Origin: a bacterium
GTDB lineage: Bacteria; Spirochaetota; UBA4802; UBA5550
Length of the DNA: 45,926 nucleotides
Reading direction: 5' to 3'
Assembly: GCA_024224995.1 (NCBI GenBank)
Contig: JAAENB010000662.1
Coordinates: forward strand, 1 to 45,926
Part shown: in pieces, positions 17,574 through 25,978 of the stretch
How the letters are laid out: every line of letters starts with the position of its first letter
Numbering within the stretch: position 1 is the stretch's first letter
Made by a program: the position numbers and the translations under genes
The notes under the pieces: generated by a model
What the model was told of the DNA's origin: nothing
What the model saw: only the letters and a program-made list of their open reading frames with translations
Databases searched by the model: none

Positions 17574-18326
17574 CTAATACTTTCTTAACATTCTTTTCCA
17601 TTTGGGATTGTTTAACATTTTACGCACTATGGGAGAAATATGATTATAAAGCTTCCGCTTACTGCGCGGGATCATAACATGGCGTTTAAATGAATCATGT
17701 GGTTTGGGAGAAACATAAAATTTATTTTGCCAGTTATATTTTTTTACAAGATATTTAAGTGAGAGTGTACTCACAATTGTAATGTCCAACCGTTGGCGTA
17801 ACAGTTTTTTTAAATTTGCGGTTTCACTATGAGAATCATCCCTGGTAATTTGTTTTTTCTTTACCAGATCATCAATTCCAAAATAATAAAAACCCCGGAC
17901 GCCGCCAAGCCGCATTCCTTTAAGTGACTGGGGACCGGTATAGCGAACTTTTCTTTGCTTGTTTGAAACAACCTCATCTCTATCTTTTATAATTGCCGAA
18001 GTCCATAGGAATTTTACTCTCGCCCTATCCTTAAACCAGGTAGGGTTAACACCAAGCAGTATTCCATCAAGTTTTTTATTCTTAATAAGCTGATTCAGCC
18101 GTTTTCTTGGTGTATATCTCGTGACGAATTTATATTTTTTTGTTTTGCTGTTCATATACCTGGAAAAATCATAATAGATCCCTGTCTGTTTTTTTTCGTC
18201 AATTATATAGGGGGGCATTAAATGATAGGTATACACTTTTACCGTTTCAGCGGAACTAAGAACTCCGGGAATAAAAATAAAAAATGCTAATAATCCTATA
18301 AATGTTTTTTTTGTCAGGTTTTCCAT
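17574..18326 (-). CDS. Periplasmic solute-binding protein, family 3-like
   Basis: The 250-residue product has a signal peptide ending LSSAET. The mature start, KVYTYHLMPPYIIDEKKQTGIYYDFSR, is typical of family-3 extracellular solute-binding proteins, as is SLKGMRLGGVRGFYYF in the middle. It carries many Lys/Arg residues. No transporter permease or ATPase is nearby, so it may feed a sensor or act as an orphan receptor. It ends 18 bases from the convergent large gene. Its start faces the 52-bp repeat array. Confidence 0.8.
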   Translation of the reverse strand: MENLTKKTFIGLLAFFIFIPGVLSSAETVKVYTYHLMPPYIIDEKKQTGIYYDFSRYMNSKTKKYKFVTRYTPRKRLNQLIKNKKLDGILLGVNPTWFKDRARVKFLWTSAIIKDRDEVVSNKQRKVRYTGPQSLKGMRLGGVRGFYYFGIDDLVKKKQITRDDSHSETANLKKLLRQRLDITIVSTLSLKYLVKKYNWQNKFYVSPKPHDSFKRHVMIPRSKRKLYNHISPIVRKMLNNPKWKRMLRKY

Positions 18327-18369
18327 TTTTATTCCTCTTCTTTTAATGTAGCATAATTTTAGATCCCTG

Positions 18370-18664
18370 TCAATTATATTGTTTTATTAAGAAATAATCG
18401 GCAGTATCTGTTTATAGGATTTTGCCAAATAGTAAGAAAAAGTACATAATTGGCAGTGAATATTTTATAATAATTGCCAAATATTGCTGGAAAAACCATA
18501 TTTGGCATTAAAAGAAGTAATTAATTTGCCAAATACTGCTTCTGTAGTATTAATTGGCAATGAAATACTTAATCTAAATGCCAATTAATGAAAAAAAGTG
18601 TATAATTGGCAGAAAGAGTATTAAATTTGTTGCCAAATAATGAAAAAATGTATATAATAGGCAT
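18370..18664. repeat. Tandem array of dyad units with an exact 52-bp period
   Basis: Five 35-base units start at 18422, 18474, 18526, 18578 and 18630, exactly 52 bases apart. Each begins (T/A)TGCCAA(A/T)TA and ends in an inverted match such as ATAATTGGCA; all gaps are 17 bases, AT-rich and different. A sixth, decayed unit at 18370-18404 keeps only its right half (AATAATCGGCAG), still in phase. Each full unit also resembles a sigma70 promoter: TTGCCA, 17 bases, then CATAAT, CATATT, ATTAAT, TATAAT and TATAAT in order. The period is about five helical turns, so all units lie on one DNA face. The last unit is 28 bases before the downstream gene. Confidence 0.85.
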
Positions 18665-18692
18665 TATTCTTAAATAATTTAATAAAATATAA

Positions 18693-20207
18693 ATGAAATA
18701 TTATACAGTAATAGAAAACAAAAAGTTTGTTGGCCGCCATAGGGAAAAAGAGCGTTTTGATGAAATTATATCGGAAAATGAAGCTTCTATAATTATCGTG
18801 CATGGGCGAAGGCGGGTGGGGAAAACCGAGCTTATTGAACAGTACTTTAGAAAGCGTAATATTCTGAAATTTGAAGGGATTCAGCCCGATCCAAAAGAGA
18901 AAAAAAGCGCTGAGGATGAACAGACATATCAAATCCGAAATTGTGTACGACTGTTGGGGAAATGTTTGCAACAGGAGACCGTATACAGTAAAATCATCTG
19001 CGACACCTGGAGCGAATTTTTTGATCTTATTGACCTGGTTCTTGAAAAAGAGGACGTTATACTCTATTTTGAAGAAGTTCAATGGCTCGCGAATTACCGG
19101 AACAGGTTTCTGGCGGAATTAAAACCATTCTGGGATGACTCCTGGAGGCATAAGAATCGTCTGCGTATTATTTTTTCCGGCTCTTCTCCTTCATTTATTA
19201 TTGGCCAGTTTGTCAGCAACATGGCACTGTATAATCGTTCCCAACATCAATTTTCTCTTAGGCCTTTTAGCCTTCCGGAGATTCAGGAATATATGAACCA
19301 GGGCGGAAAAAAAATCGGTCCCAGGGAAATTATACTTACGGCAATAAGCATTGGAGGTATTTGCGGATACCTGGAAAAAGTAAAGAACGCGAGCTCTGTG
19401 TTTAGCGGTTTATGTGAACACTCCTTCCGCAAGGACTCCTTCTTCTCTCAAGAATACGACCGTATTTTTGTTTCAAATATGTCGGAAAATAAATATTACA
19501 AGAAAATCGTTGAATTTCTCTCTCAAAAAAAATATGCCACCCGCCAGGAAATCATAAAAGCCGTTTCCGGCAGCAACACATCGAGCGGCGGTTTTACCGT
19601 TGTCCTGGAAGACCTGGAATCATGCGGGTTTATTCAAAAATATGTCCCTATTAAACATAACAGTGACAGCCTGCTTGCACGGTATTATATCGCGGATGAG
19701 TTTCTTCAGTTTTATTGCAGGTTTATTAAACCGCGCTTAACAAAGATTGACAATGGTGCATATGAAGATGCCAGTCAAAACGCTATCAACATGCATGATT
19801 TTAATATTACTATGGGATTTGTTTTTGAACGATGGTGCCGCAAGCATGAATATCTTTTTGCTAAAATAATGAATTTTGGAAATGTAGAATACGATTCCGG
19901 TGTTTTTTTTAACAGGAGAACCGCGAAAGAAGATCATGGATTCCAGATCGATCTTATGTATATCAGGGCCGATCACCGGATCGTGATCTGTGAAATAAAA
20001 TATTTCGATGCCCCGGTTCCTAATGAAGCAGCCCGTGATGCTGTCCGCAAGCTGAATATTTTTATAGAGCAGAATCCAAAGTACAAAAATTATACTTTTG
20101 AAACCGCGCTTATTACCACGGAAGGCGCCAAAAACAATGCCCTGTTTATGGAGCGTTTCGATTATATCATTACTTTTGATGATATATTAAACCCGGCTTA
20201 CTGGTAA
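18693..20207 (+). CDS. ATPase_2 / DUF234 family ATP-binding protein with nuclease-fold C-terminus
   Basis: The 504-residue product has the opening FVGRHREKERFDEII, Walker A HGRRRVGKTEL (residues 38-48), a Walker B variant DVILYFEEVQW (121-131) and the sensor-like IIFSGSSPSF. A winged-helix region follows, then a PD-(D/E)XK-like core (FQIDLMYIRADHRIVICEIKY) near residues 420-445. This is the STAND-like ATPase_2 plus DUF234 architecture, widespread in archaea and anaerobic bacteria and of unknown function. No Shine-Dalgarno precedes the ATG. The 52-bp array lies directly upstream and is the obvious candidate for its control region. Confidence 0.88.
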   Translation: MKYYTVIENKKFVGRHREKERFDEIISENEASIIIVHGRRRVGKTELIEQYFRKRNILKFEGIQPDPKEKKSAEDEQTYQIRNCVRLLGKCLQQETVYSKIICDTWSEFFDLIDLVLEKEDVILYFEEVQWLANYRNRFLAELKPFWDDSWRHKNRLRIIFSGSSPSFIIGQFVSNMALYNRSQHQFSLRPFSLPEIQEYMNQGGKKIGPREIILTAISIGGICGYLEKVKNASSVFSGLCEHSFRKDSFFSQEYDRIFVSNMSENKYYKKIVEFLSQKKYATRQEIIKAVSGSNTSSGGFTVVLEDLESCGFIQKYVPIKHNSDSLLARYYIADEFLQFYCRFIKPRLTKIDNGAYEDASQNAINMHDFNITMGFVFERWCRKHEYLFAKIMNFGNVEYDSGVFFNRRTAKEDHGFQIDLMYIRADHRIVICEIKYFDAPVPNEAARDAVRKLNIFIEQNPKYKNYTFETALITTEGAKNNALFMERFDYIITFDDILNPAYW

Positions 20208-20225
20208 AAGAACTCTCCGGATAAA

Positions 20226-21014
20226 TTATAACTGGGCGGTATTTATTTTCATTGAAAAGAAACCGGAGCCGGACTTTCCCGGTAATTCCGAAACCCACGG
20301 AGGATCATGCACTATCCCGTCAATATTGACGCAAAAATTCATTCCCTTGCTGACTCCTTCATTATAGACTCTCATGGACCCCATTCTTTTTTTAGCCTCA
20401 CCAATAACAAAGGGGGATATAAACCCGCTGTTTGAGTATTCAATTATAAAGGATTCACCTTTTGGACTGCGAAGTTCCTTTAATTCTTTCAGTGTCCCAT
20501 TTCGAACAATATGACAAATATTATTATAACCAAAATATTTTCTGTTAGACGGGATCTCTTTATGCGAACCCGGGATTTGAGCGATCTCATTGTTGAAATG
20601 ATCTAATTCACCGGGATTTATAACAGGAGAGTCATTTGAATCATTTTTAATTGTCATGTTAATAAATTGTGCTGCCAGGACCGGGTGATTTCGCAAGATC
20701 GCAATAATATCATTGATCCTGTGTTCCCAGTCTTTATTCTGTTCTATAAAATGCAGAGAAACAAGATAGGAATATAACTCGATAAAGACTGCATACCTGT
20801 CGGTATTGGGAATTTCGTCCAGACGTGAGATTGCTAAGGTTATTTTGTTCGAATATTCTTCGGATAATTCATTGAATATCAATGAAGAGATATCGGCCCC
20901 CAGGGTGACCATTAATATGCTGATTTTTTTTAATGAATAGGTCTCATGTAACTGCCGGTGCAACATGGCGGAAGTCTTTAATTTGCTGTTTCCTTTTGAA
21001 AATCTTAAGTTCAT
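20226..21014 (-). CDS. Protein with FliG N-domain-like region
   Basis: In the 262-residue product, residues 28-72 (KKISILMVTLGADISSLIFN, then ELSEEYSNKITLAISRLDEIP) follow the pattern of the FliG N-terminal domain, where FliG reads as aILLlsLGed.aa.ifk.Lseeei..is..i..l. The FliG middle and C-terminal domains with the torque helix are absent. The remainder is unrecognised and ends in a beta-rich stretch. It may be a stray FliG paralogue fused to another domain, as spirochaetes often carry extra FliG copies. No flagellar genes are nearby. A clear promoter precedes it. Confidence 0.65.
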   Translation of the reverse strand: MNLRFSKGNSKLKTSAMLHRQLHETYSLKKISILMVTLGADISSLIFNELSEEYSNKITLAISRLDEIPNTDRYAVFIELYSYLVSLHFIEQNKDWEHRINDIIAILRNHPVLAAQFINMTIKNDSNDSPVINPGELDHFNNEIAQIPGSHKEIPSNRKYFGYNNICHIVRNGTLKELKELRSPKGESFIIEYSNSGFISPFVIGEAKKRMGSMRVYNEGVSKGMNFCVNIDGIVHDPPWVSELPGKSGSGFFSMKINTAQL

Positions 21015-21057
21015 TTTTTTTCTCTTTATACTTTTTATATTTTATTTATTTAATAAT

Positions 21058-21086
21058 ATAATAGTGAAAATAGAGGGGTTCGTCAA
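21058..21086 (-). promoter_or_regulatory. Sigma70-type promoter of the FliG-N-like gene
   Basis: On the minus strand, TTGACG (21081-21086) and TATTAT (21058-21063) are 17 bases apart, with a leader of roughly 35 bases. Confidence 0.65.
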
Positions 21087-21215
21087 GCATGCGGGAATGA
21101 ACGCTAACTGGGGGGCAATGAACAACAGTTTTTATGTATTTTTCCCGGGGAATATGAATAATTATAATATTTGTTGATTTTTTTGAGACGAGATGATAAT
21201 CATTCCTACACTTGA

Positions 21216-21872
21216 TTGCAGCAAGGAGAAGCCGGTGCTAAAAAAAATTATCTCTATCCCTGCAGCTGCCGTTCCGAAAGTGGTCCCCTGGATTGGGAGG
21301 TTATAAGAGGATATAAATATGCGGACGCTGTATTTGTTGGATATGTTGAAAAAATTACACCGGAAGTCTATAAAGATTCAAATTTAGCAGGATACCACAT
21401 TATCAGGTTCAAAGTTAAAAAACAATGGAAGGGGCTAAAGAGAGATACGATATTTACAAGAATTGAGATTATGTGCTGCGTCTGTGGCTATGAATTTAAA
21501 GAGAAAACGGAATTCCTGGTATACGCGCATAAAACTAATGAAAAGTATTATAGCGCTTCAACCTGTTCCCGAACGGAGATTGCCTCTAAAGCTAAAAAGG
21601 ACATTGCCATATTAAATAATATGCATAAAAAAATTAAAACAGTCAAGGGTGTTGCCCTTGACTCTGAAGACGGATTGCTTGTTGACGGAGTGATCGTGTA
21701 TGACCGGGACAGAAAAGATCTTTCAACGTATAAAGGGAAAAAAATAAAAGTAACCGGACTCTACTATAAAAAGGATCCATGGGTATTTGATATTATAAAT
21801 AAAGATGGAACAATTGAAATAAGATCTTTACCGGCAATAGTTACAATACTGTCAATTGAAGTTATTCCTTAA
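21216..21872 (+). CDS. NTR/TIMP-like cysteine protein with a probably damaged start
   Basis: The body has the features of netrin/TIMP-like bacterial proteins: an early CSC, ADAVFVGYVEKI, an FKVKKQWKG strand, C.VCGYEF, EFLVYA and a late STCSRTE. Such proteins are normally exported, with the CxC at the mature N-terminus, yet no signal peptide precedes it. The only in-frame start is TTG at 21216 with no ribosome site, right after an in-frame TGA. The good ribosome site (AAGGAG) serves GTG at 21235, which is one frame off and leads into an A8 run. The start has probably been lost by deletion or frameshift. The stop overlaps a dispersed repeat. Confidence 0.6.
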   Translation: MQQGEAGAKKNYLYPCSCRSESGPLDWEVIRGYKYADAVFVGYVEKITPEVYKDSNLAGYHIIRFKVKKQWKGLKRDTIFTRIEIMCCVCGYEFKEKTEFLVYAHKTNEKYYSASTCSRTEIASKAKKDIAILNNMHKKIKTVKGVALDSEDGLLVDGVIVYDRDRKDLSTYKGKKIKVTGLYYKKDPWVFDIINKDGTIEIRSLPAIVTILSIEVIP

Positions 21873-22101
21873 GAGCAGCTGACCCTGTGGAGCGGGCTAT
21901 ATAAGGTATATCAGCCCGGAATGTAAACTATGCCAGGAGCAATACCTCTGCAGAACGTTCGGAACTCGCTTCGCTCAGACAGCCTCACAACCCGCAGAGG
22001 CATCGCTCCTGGCATAGTTTACATTCCGAATTACGTTTTTTGGTATATTAAGACACGACCGACCCTGTGTAGCGGGGAAAAAATACGTCAGAAACTAAAT
22101 A
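21868..22101 (-). repeat. Dispersed hairpin repeat, copy B
   Basis: Arms at 21917-21951 and 21994-22028 pair over 35 positions. The only two exceptions are A/C on the plus strand, which become G-U pairs in minus-strand RNA. The core between them, read on the minus strand, is GTTGTGAGG then CTGTCTGAGCGAAGCGAG, as in copy A. The flanks on both sides contain the block GACCCTGTGNAGCGGG, also seen in copy C. No gene is seen in the 274-base gap. Confidence 0.8.
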
Positions 22102-22146
22102 GTATTGCAATCAAAATCTGATTTTTTGAGAGCGTTATTATGCGGT

Positions 22147-22974
22147 TTAATCAAAAATAATGGATCGTACCGTATCTTCAAGGCTCATCCTGGGGCCAAC
22201 AATATAATCGTACACCAACCGTTTTCCGAATATAATATCGGCTACCGTGGAGAGGTCTTCCGCTTTTGATCCCCAGGCAGTATGGACCTGTTCAACAACA
22301 TCTTCCATTTTGTTTACGCGTTCGGTAATTACTTTTTTGGGGTCCGCTAAAGTTTCCTGGTGCGCGGTTATTACGGTAGTGCCGGAGCCGATGAATTCCC
22401 TGAGCATTTTTAATGTTTTAATGATCTGCTTATAATTTTCTTCCGGCATGGAATAGGTCTTTTTTGATGCAAGGGGAATGGCGTCTCCGGTAATGAGAAT
22501 ATCGTCATCTTCTAAATAATAGCATACGTGATATGGTGTATGTCCCGGGGTGGGGATAATCCTGATTTTCCTGCCCCGGGATGTTTCAATTGTATCCTGG
22601 CGCAGCTGCGTGTAGTCGAATATTTTTGGCTTTCCCCAATAGATGCGGTATAAAAGATCCACCTCGTTAAAGTTACTCTTCCCTTCGGGGTCCGGGGCGA
22701 ATATTTTAGTATTCAGATTTTTTTGAAAAAGGAGATTGTTGCCGCAGTGATCTTCATGAAGGTGAGTATTTAGTATGATACGGTCTTCGCCGGTATCTTT
22801 TTCTTTGATATATTTTAGAAGCTGCGATTGATTACAGTTCGACGTTCCTGTATCGATAAAAAAATTGTCCACCTCCTGGAAATAGACCCACATGAGAGGA
22901 CGGCCAAAGAGGGATGTGGCTGTTTTGTTTATATTAATATTGTTAAATTTTTCAAGTTTTTTTGTTTGGAACAT
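22147..22974 (-). CDS. Metallo-beta-lactamase-fold hydrolase
   Basis: The 275-residue product has HLHEDHCG at residues 71-78 (His71, His73, Asp75, His76), a further metal histidine in TPGHTPYH, ITGDAIP with the bridging Asp, and a late ITAHQE. This is the binuclear metal site of the glyoxalase II-like superfamily, and the length is normal. No signal peptide, so cytoplasmic. The substrate cannot be told. It is divergent from yidD; GAGG lies before the ATG. Confidence 0.88.
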   Translation of the reverse strand: MFQTKKLEKFNNININKTATSLFGRPLMWVYFQEVDNFFIDTGTSNCNQSQLLKYIKEKDTGEDRIILNTHLHEDHCGNNLLFQKNLNTKIFAPDPEGKSNFNEVDLLYRIYWGKPKIFDYTQLRQDTIETSRGRKIRIIPTPGHTPYHVCYYLEDDDILITGDAIPLASKKTYSMPEENYKQIIKTLKMLREFIGSGTTVITAHQETLADPKKVITERVNKMEDVVEQVHTAWGSKAEDLSTVADIIFGKRLVYDYIVGPRMSLEDTVRSIIFD

Positions 22975-23170
22975 AGCAGAACCTCATATCGTTGAATTAA
23001 GTCACTCATTTCAAATATGGGGTTTTCTGTCAAGAAATTCACCGGTTAAAATTCATAACATATTTTCATTCTGGTTTCTACTAATAAATAGAGAAGCCGG
23101 GTTTTTTATTTGACAGGAGAGCACAAGCCCTTATGGTCATACATAGTATGGTTCGTAAGAGGACATCATA

Positions 23171-23653
23171 ATGAAGAAAGTTATTTTTGTATTGGCACTA
23201 TATATACTGCTCCCCCTGACCCTGGGTGCGGAGCCTTCTTTTAAGCCCTGGGGTTCCCGGGTGCGTATAGGGGACGAGAATATCAGTCTTTCCGTTGAGC
23301 CGGAAAAGACTCACGAAAAAGAAAAAGCTGCGGCTGCGGAAAAAGAGCCCCCGGTAAACGATTATCACACTCATGATTTTACTCACCATGTTGTAGAGAG
23401 CCCCCGGAAGATATACAACGGCCTCCAGGGAGGAGGCTATTTTTTAATCCGGTTTTTCCAGGTGGTGATCTCGCCCCAGGACGGGCCCAGCTGCCGGTAC
23501 CGGCCGGTGTGCAGCGCTTACGGAAGGCAGGCTGTTGAAAAACATGGAGCCCTGCTCGGTTCAATGATGGCCGGGGACCGTCTTATCCGGTGCAATCCCT
23601 ACAATCCTCCGGGACCAAACCCGGTGCCCAACACCGTTTTTGGTGATGATTAA
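23171..23653 (+). CDS. yidD: YidD-like membrane protein insertion efficiency factor with signal peptide
   Basis: The 160-residue product has an N-terminal signal (MKKVIFVLALYILL...LGAEP), a charged linker, and a YidD domain at about residues 80-158: LIRFFQVVISPQDGPSCRYR, PVCSAYGRQAVEKHG, RLIRCNPYNPPGPNPVP. YidD normally sits on the inner face of the membrane near YidC and aids protein insertion. Most versions are 70-100 residues without a cleavable signal, so this N-terminal extension suggests an exported or anchored variant. It heads an operon with overlapping TPR-like genes. GAGG lies before the ATG. Confidence 0.88.
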   Translation: MKKVIFVLALYILLPLTLGAEPSFKPWGSRVRIGDENISLSVEPEKTHEKEKAAAAEKEPPVNDYHTHDFTHHVVESPRKIYNGLQGGGYFLIRFFQVVISPQDGPSCRYRPVCSAYGRQAVEKHGALLGSMMAGDRLIRCNPYNPPGPNPVPNTVFGDD

Positions 23654-24575
23654 AAAACAGAACGGGTTTTCCATAATGAGATATCTATCCCCATGCGGAG
23701 TATTGCTGCTGTTTCTTGCTTTCCTGTGTAAGCCTGTTCTGGCAGACAATTCCCTCAACCCCGTGGCAAAGCAGAAACGCTTTGTAAAGGAACTCTATTT
23801 AAAAAAGAATTATTTTGATACCATCGGTGAAACACGCAGATTGATGATCCTTGACCGGGGCAATCACTATTATTCCTATTTTATTAATAGCAATTATTTT
23901 CTTGGAGCGCAGTACAAGACGGTGGTATACAATCTCACCAGGGAAGAGGAGGGCACTGTTCCGGGCCTGGGATTTAAGAAAAATATACTGGTTTCGCAGT
24001 CATTTTTAAAGCTCGGATTTTATGAAAGAAGCAGCCGGGTATTGCAGGATGTAGACTACAGCGCAATAGACCCTACTGCCAGGTATGAGCTGCTGGTGAG
24101 AAAAATAGAACCCTATATATACGTTGACGAGTATGAGCAGGCGATAAAAGAAATCGAGCGCTCCAGGGAATTTGTTCCGGATAAAAAGAAACTCGCGGAG
24201 CTTGATCGCTGTATAAAGGCACACCGGGAAATGGGCTGCAAATATCCAGCGCTTTCCGTAACTCTTTCCGTGCTTATCCCCGGTGCCGGGCAGATCTATT
24301 CCGGGCGCTATCTTGATGGGCTGTTCAGTTTCCTGGGAGTCGCTCTCATGGCGGCAGGGACCTGGTATTTTTACGACAGGAATGAAAAAGGGCTTTCTTA
24401 TACAGCGGGTTTTTTCACCGCGTTGTTTTACGCGGGGAATATTTACGGAGCGTATAATTCCGCTTCACAAAGAAATATTTTTGCCCGGCAGGGATTCAGG
24501 AACGGGCTCCTGAACCGGTATATACCCCGGTACCGGCCTCTTGACAGGGATATAGAGCGGCGGGTTTTTGAGTGA
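23646..24575 (+). CDS. TPR-like exported protein with C-terminal membrane domain (DUF5683-like)
   Basis: The N-terminal signal peptide precedes helical TPR-like repeats (about 30-200) and a C-terminal hydrophobic domain. The latter opens with LSVLIPGAGQIYSGRYLDGLFSF, the turn-and-helix motif of small TM2/DUF5683-like membrane domains. It overlaps yidD by 8 bases, which points to translational coupling. The ATG at 23646 is chosen; 23676 is an alternative that also gives a good signal peptide. The next gene has the same two-part design, so they look like tandem duplicates. A function in membrane protein or envelope assembly is inferred from the link to YidD. Confidence 0.75.
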   Translation: MIKKQNGFSIMRYLSPCGVLLLFLAFLCKPVLADNSLNPVAKQKRFVKELYLKKNYFDTIGETRRLMILDRGNHYYSYFINSNYFLGAQYKTVVYNLTREEEGTVPGLGFKKNILVSQSFLKLGFYERSSRVLQDVDYSAIDPTARYELLVRKIEPYIYVDEYEQAIKEIERSREFVPDKKKLAELDRCIKAHREMGCKYPALSVTLSVLIPGAGQIYSGRYLDGLFSFLGVALMAAGTWYFYDRNEKGLSYTAGFFTALFYAGNIYGAYNSASQRNIFARQGFRNGLLNRYIPRYRPLDRDIERRVFE

Positions 24576-25441
24576 TGAAACAAATAGTATACATTTCAAT
24601 ATTAAATTTATTTCTTAATTTAATGTTATTTCTTCAACCGCTGGCGGCAGGTGAAAAAGAAATCATCGACCAGGCAGCGCTTCATTACAAGAACGGCGAG
24701 TATTATAATACCATCACAGAGGCAAAGCGGTACCAGTATTTTTATCCCCGGGGAAGTTTCTATTCACGGAGTATGGTGCTGGAAGGGAAGGCTTATTTTG
24801 ATGGTGATAATTATGGCATGGCTTCTCATGTGCTCATGAACTGCTATAGGAACCATACCAGTGAACCTTCCGGTGATGAAGCCCTCTACCTGCTTGGTTC
24901 CATGCGTTTAATGAAAGGGCCTCCAATGTACGCGCTCAGAACCTTTCAGGAATATAATTATATTTATATGAACGGTAAGTACCGGGAAGAAGCAGCCCTG
25001 AATAATTGTTATGCCCTTGCTTTGAGCTCCAGGCTGGAAGACGCGGCACGGGAAATTGAACAGTACCGGCTAAAATATCCCGGAGGCAAGTATCTCAGCG
25101 ACGCGGCTAAACTTGAAAAACAGGTTCTGGCCGAAATGGAACGGCCCCGGAAAAGTGTCTATGTTTCGGTGCTGGGCTCATTGTTTATCCCGGGATTTGG
25201 CCATTTTTATACCGGGAATTACGCAAACGGATTTTTTTCTTTGTTTACTAACGCTCTTCTGATATATTTAATATATGACGGGTATCAAAAAGATGACAAA
25301 TTCCAGATGATATTTTTTACCCTGGTTGAATTATCGTTTTACCAGTATTCCGTATATGGAGCAATAAGTGACGTACACCAGTACAACAACAGGGCAGCGT
25401 TTAGCCGGGAGGTCCGGTTGGGAATCCGGGGGAAATGGTGA
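24575..25441 (+). CDS. Second TPR-like exported membrane protein, paralogue of its neighbour
   Basis: The signal peptide (ending PLAAGEK) is followed by TPR-like helices (for example YYNTITEAKRYQYFYP, ALYLLGSMRLMKGPP) and the same C-terminal motif as the preceding protein: LGSLFIPGFGHFYTGNYANG, FFSL. Its ATG overlaps the upstream stop (TGATG). It shares architecture and local motifs with its neighbour, so it probably arose by duplication. Likely roles are as for that protein. Confidence 0.75.
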   Translation: MKQIVYISILNLFLNLMLFLQPLAAGEKEIIDQAALHYKNGEYYNTITEAKRYQYFYPRGSFYSRSMVLEGKAYFDGDNYGMASHVLMNCYRNHTSEPSGDEALYLLGSMRLMKGPPMYALRTFQEYNYIYMNGKYREEAALNNCYALALSSRLEDAAREIEQYRLKYPGGKYLSDAAKLEKQVLAEMERPRKSVYVSVLGSLFIPGFGHFYTGNYANGFFSLFTNALLIYLIYDGYQKDDKFQMIFFTLVELSFYQYSVYGAISDVHQYNNRAAFSREVRLGIRGKW

Positions 25442-25961
25442 TCGGGTAATCGGTATTATTTTCCTGGTACTTGTATTATTTTTGGCACAGTGCGGCAGTA
25501 CAACTGTCGTTTATAACGGGTTTAACATAGACAAGGGTTTTCATATATCAAAAAGTATACGGTTTATTAAGCAGCATGACCCAGCCTCCTACACATTCCT
25601 GAAAATGTTCGTAAAAGAGATACGGTTTAGTACCTATTATTATACACGAAGTTACCCATTTTATGATACTATATACATGGCCGGGTATGCCCTGGATAGG
25701 GGGGCAGCGTACGGAGCATCGGTAATAGTGCATGAATTATATCATATTATATTTCAGCAGGTACGGAACAAAAAGGGGAAACTGGCCCCTGAAGTACGGA
25801 ATTTCCTGGAATCCGGAGGGGTGGATTACCAGGCTATATTGAATATGAACAAAAAAAAAGAGGAGAAAATTGTTCATGTTTTGCAGCTGAAATTTTTGCA
25901 AAAATACGGGCCAAAAGCCGATATTAAATACCAGGAACTGCGAATAAAACGTTTGGATTAA
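25368..25961 (+). CDS. Putative HExxH zinc-metalloprotease lipoprotein
   Basis: Of 197 residues, a hydrophobic segment ends in lipobox FLAQC (Cys42). VIVHELYHIIFQQ holds HELYH (His122, Glu123, His126), and FLESGGVDYQ carries Glu148, 22 residues on, well placed as a third zinc ligand. This is the gluzincin pattern. The only usable start is GTG at 25368, with GGAG seven bases before it, so the gene overlaps its neighbour by 74 bases. The residues before the signal are therefore unusual. It probably acts in the envelope with the yidD cluster products. Confidence 0.7.
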   Translation: MTYTSTTTGQRLAGRSGWESGGNGDRVIGIIFLVLVLFLAQCGSTTVVYNGFNIDKGFHISKSIRFIKQHDPASYTFLKMFVKEIRFSTYYYTRSYPFYDTIYMAGYALDRGAAYGASVIVHELYHIIFQQVRNKKGKLAPEVRNFLESGGVDYQAILNMNKKKEEKIVHVLQLKFLQKYGPKADIKYQELRIKRLD

Positions 25962-25978
25962 ATTGAGCCGGAGGACAT

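Noticed and set aside
18370..18664. CRISPR array
   Set aside because: The units are conserved only at their inverted ends, the gaps are just 17 AT-rich bases, and no cas gene is in the window. A protein-binding or promoter array fits better.
22975..23170. Promoters for yidD and the divergent hydrolase
   Set aside because: TTGACA occurs on both strands here, but no acceptable -10 box lies at 16-18 bases, so I did not list them as features.
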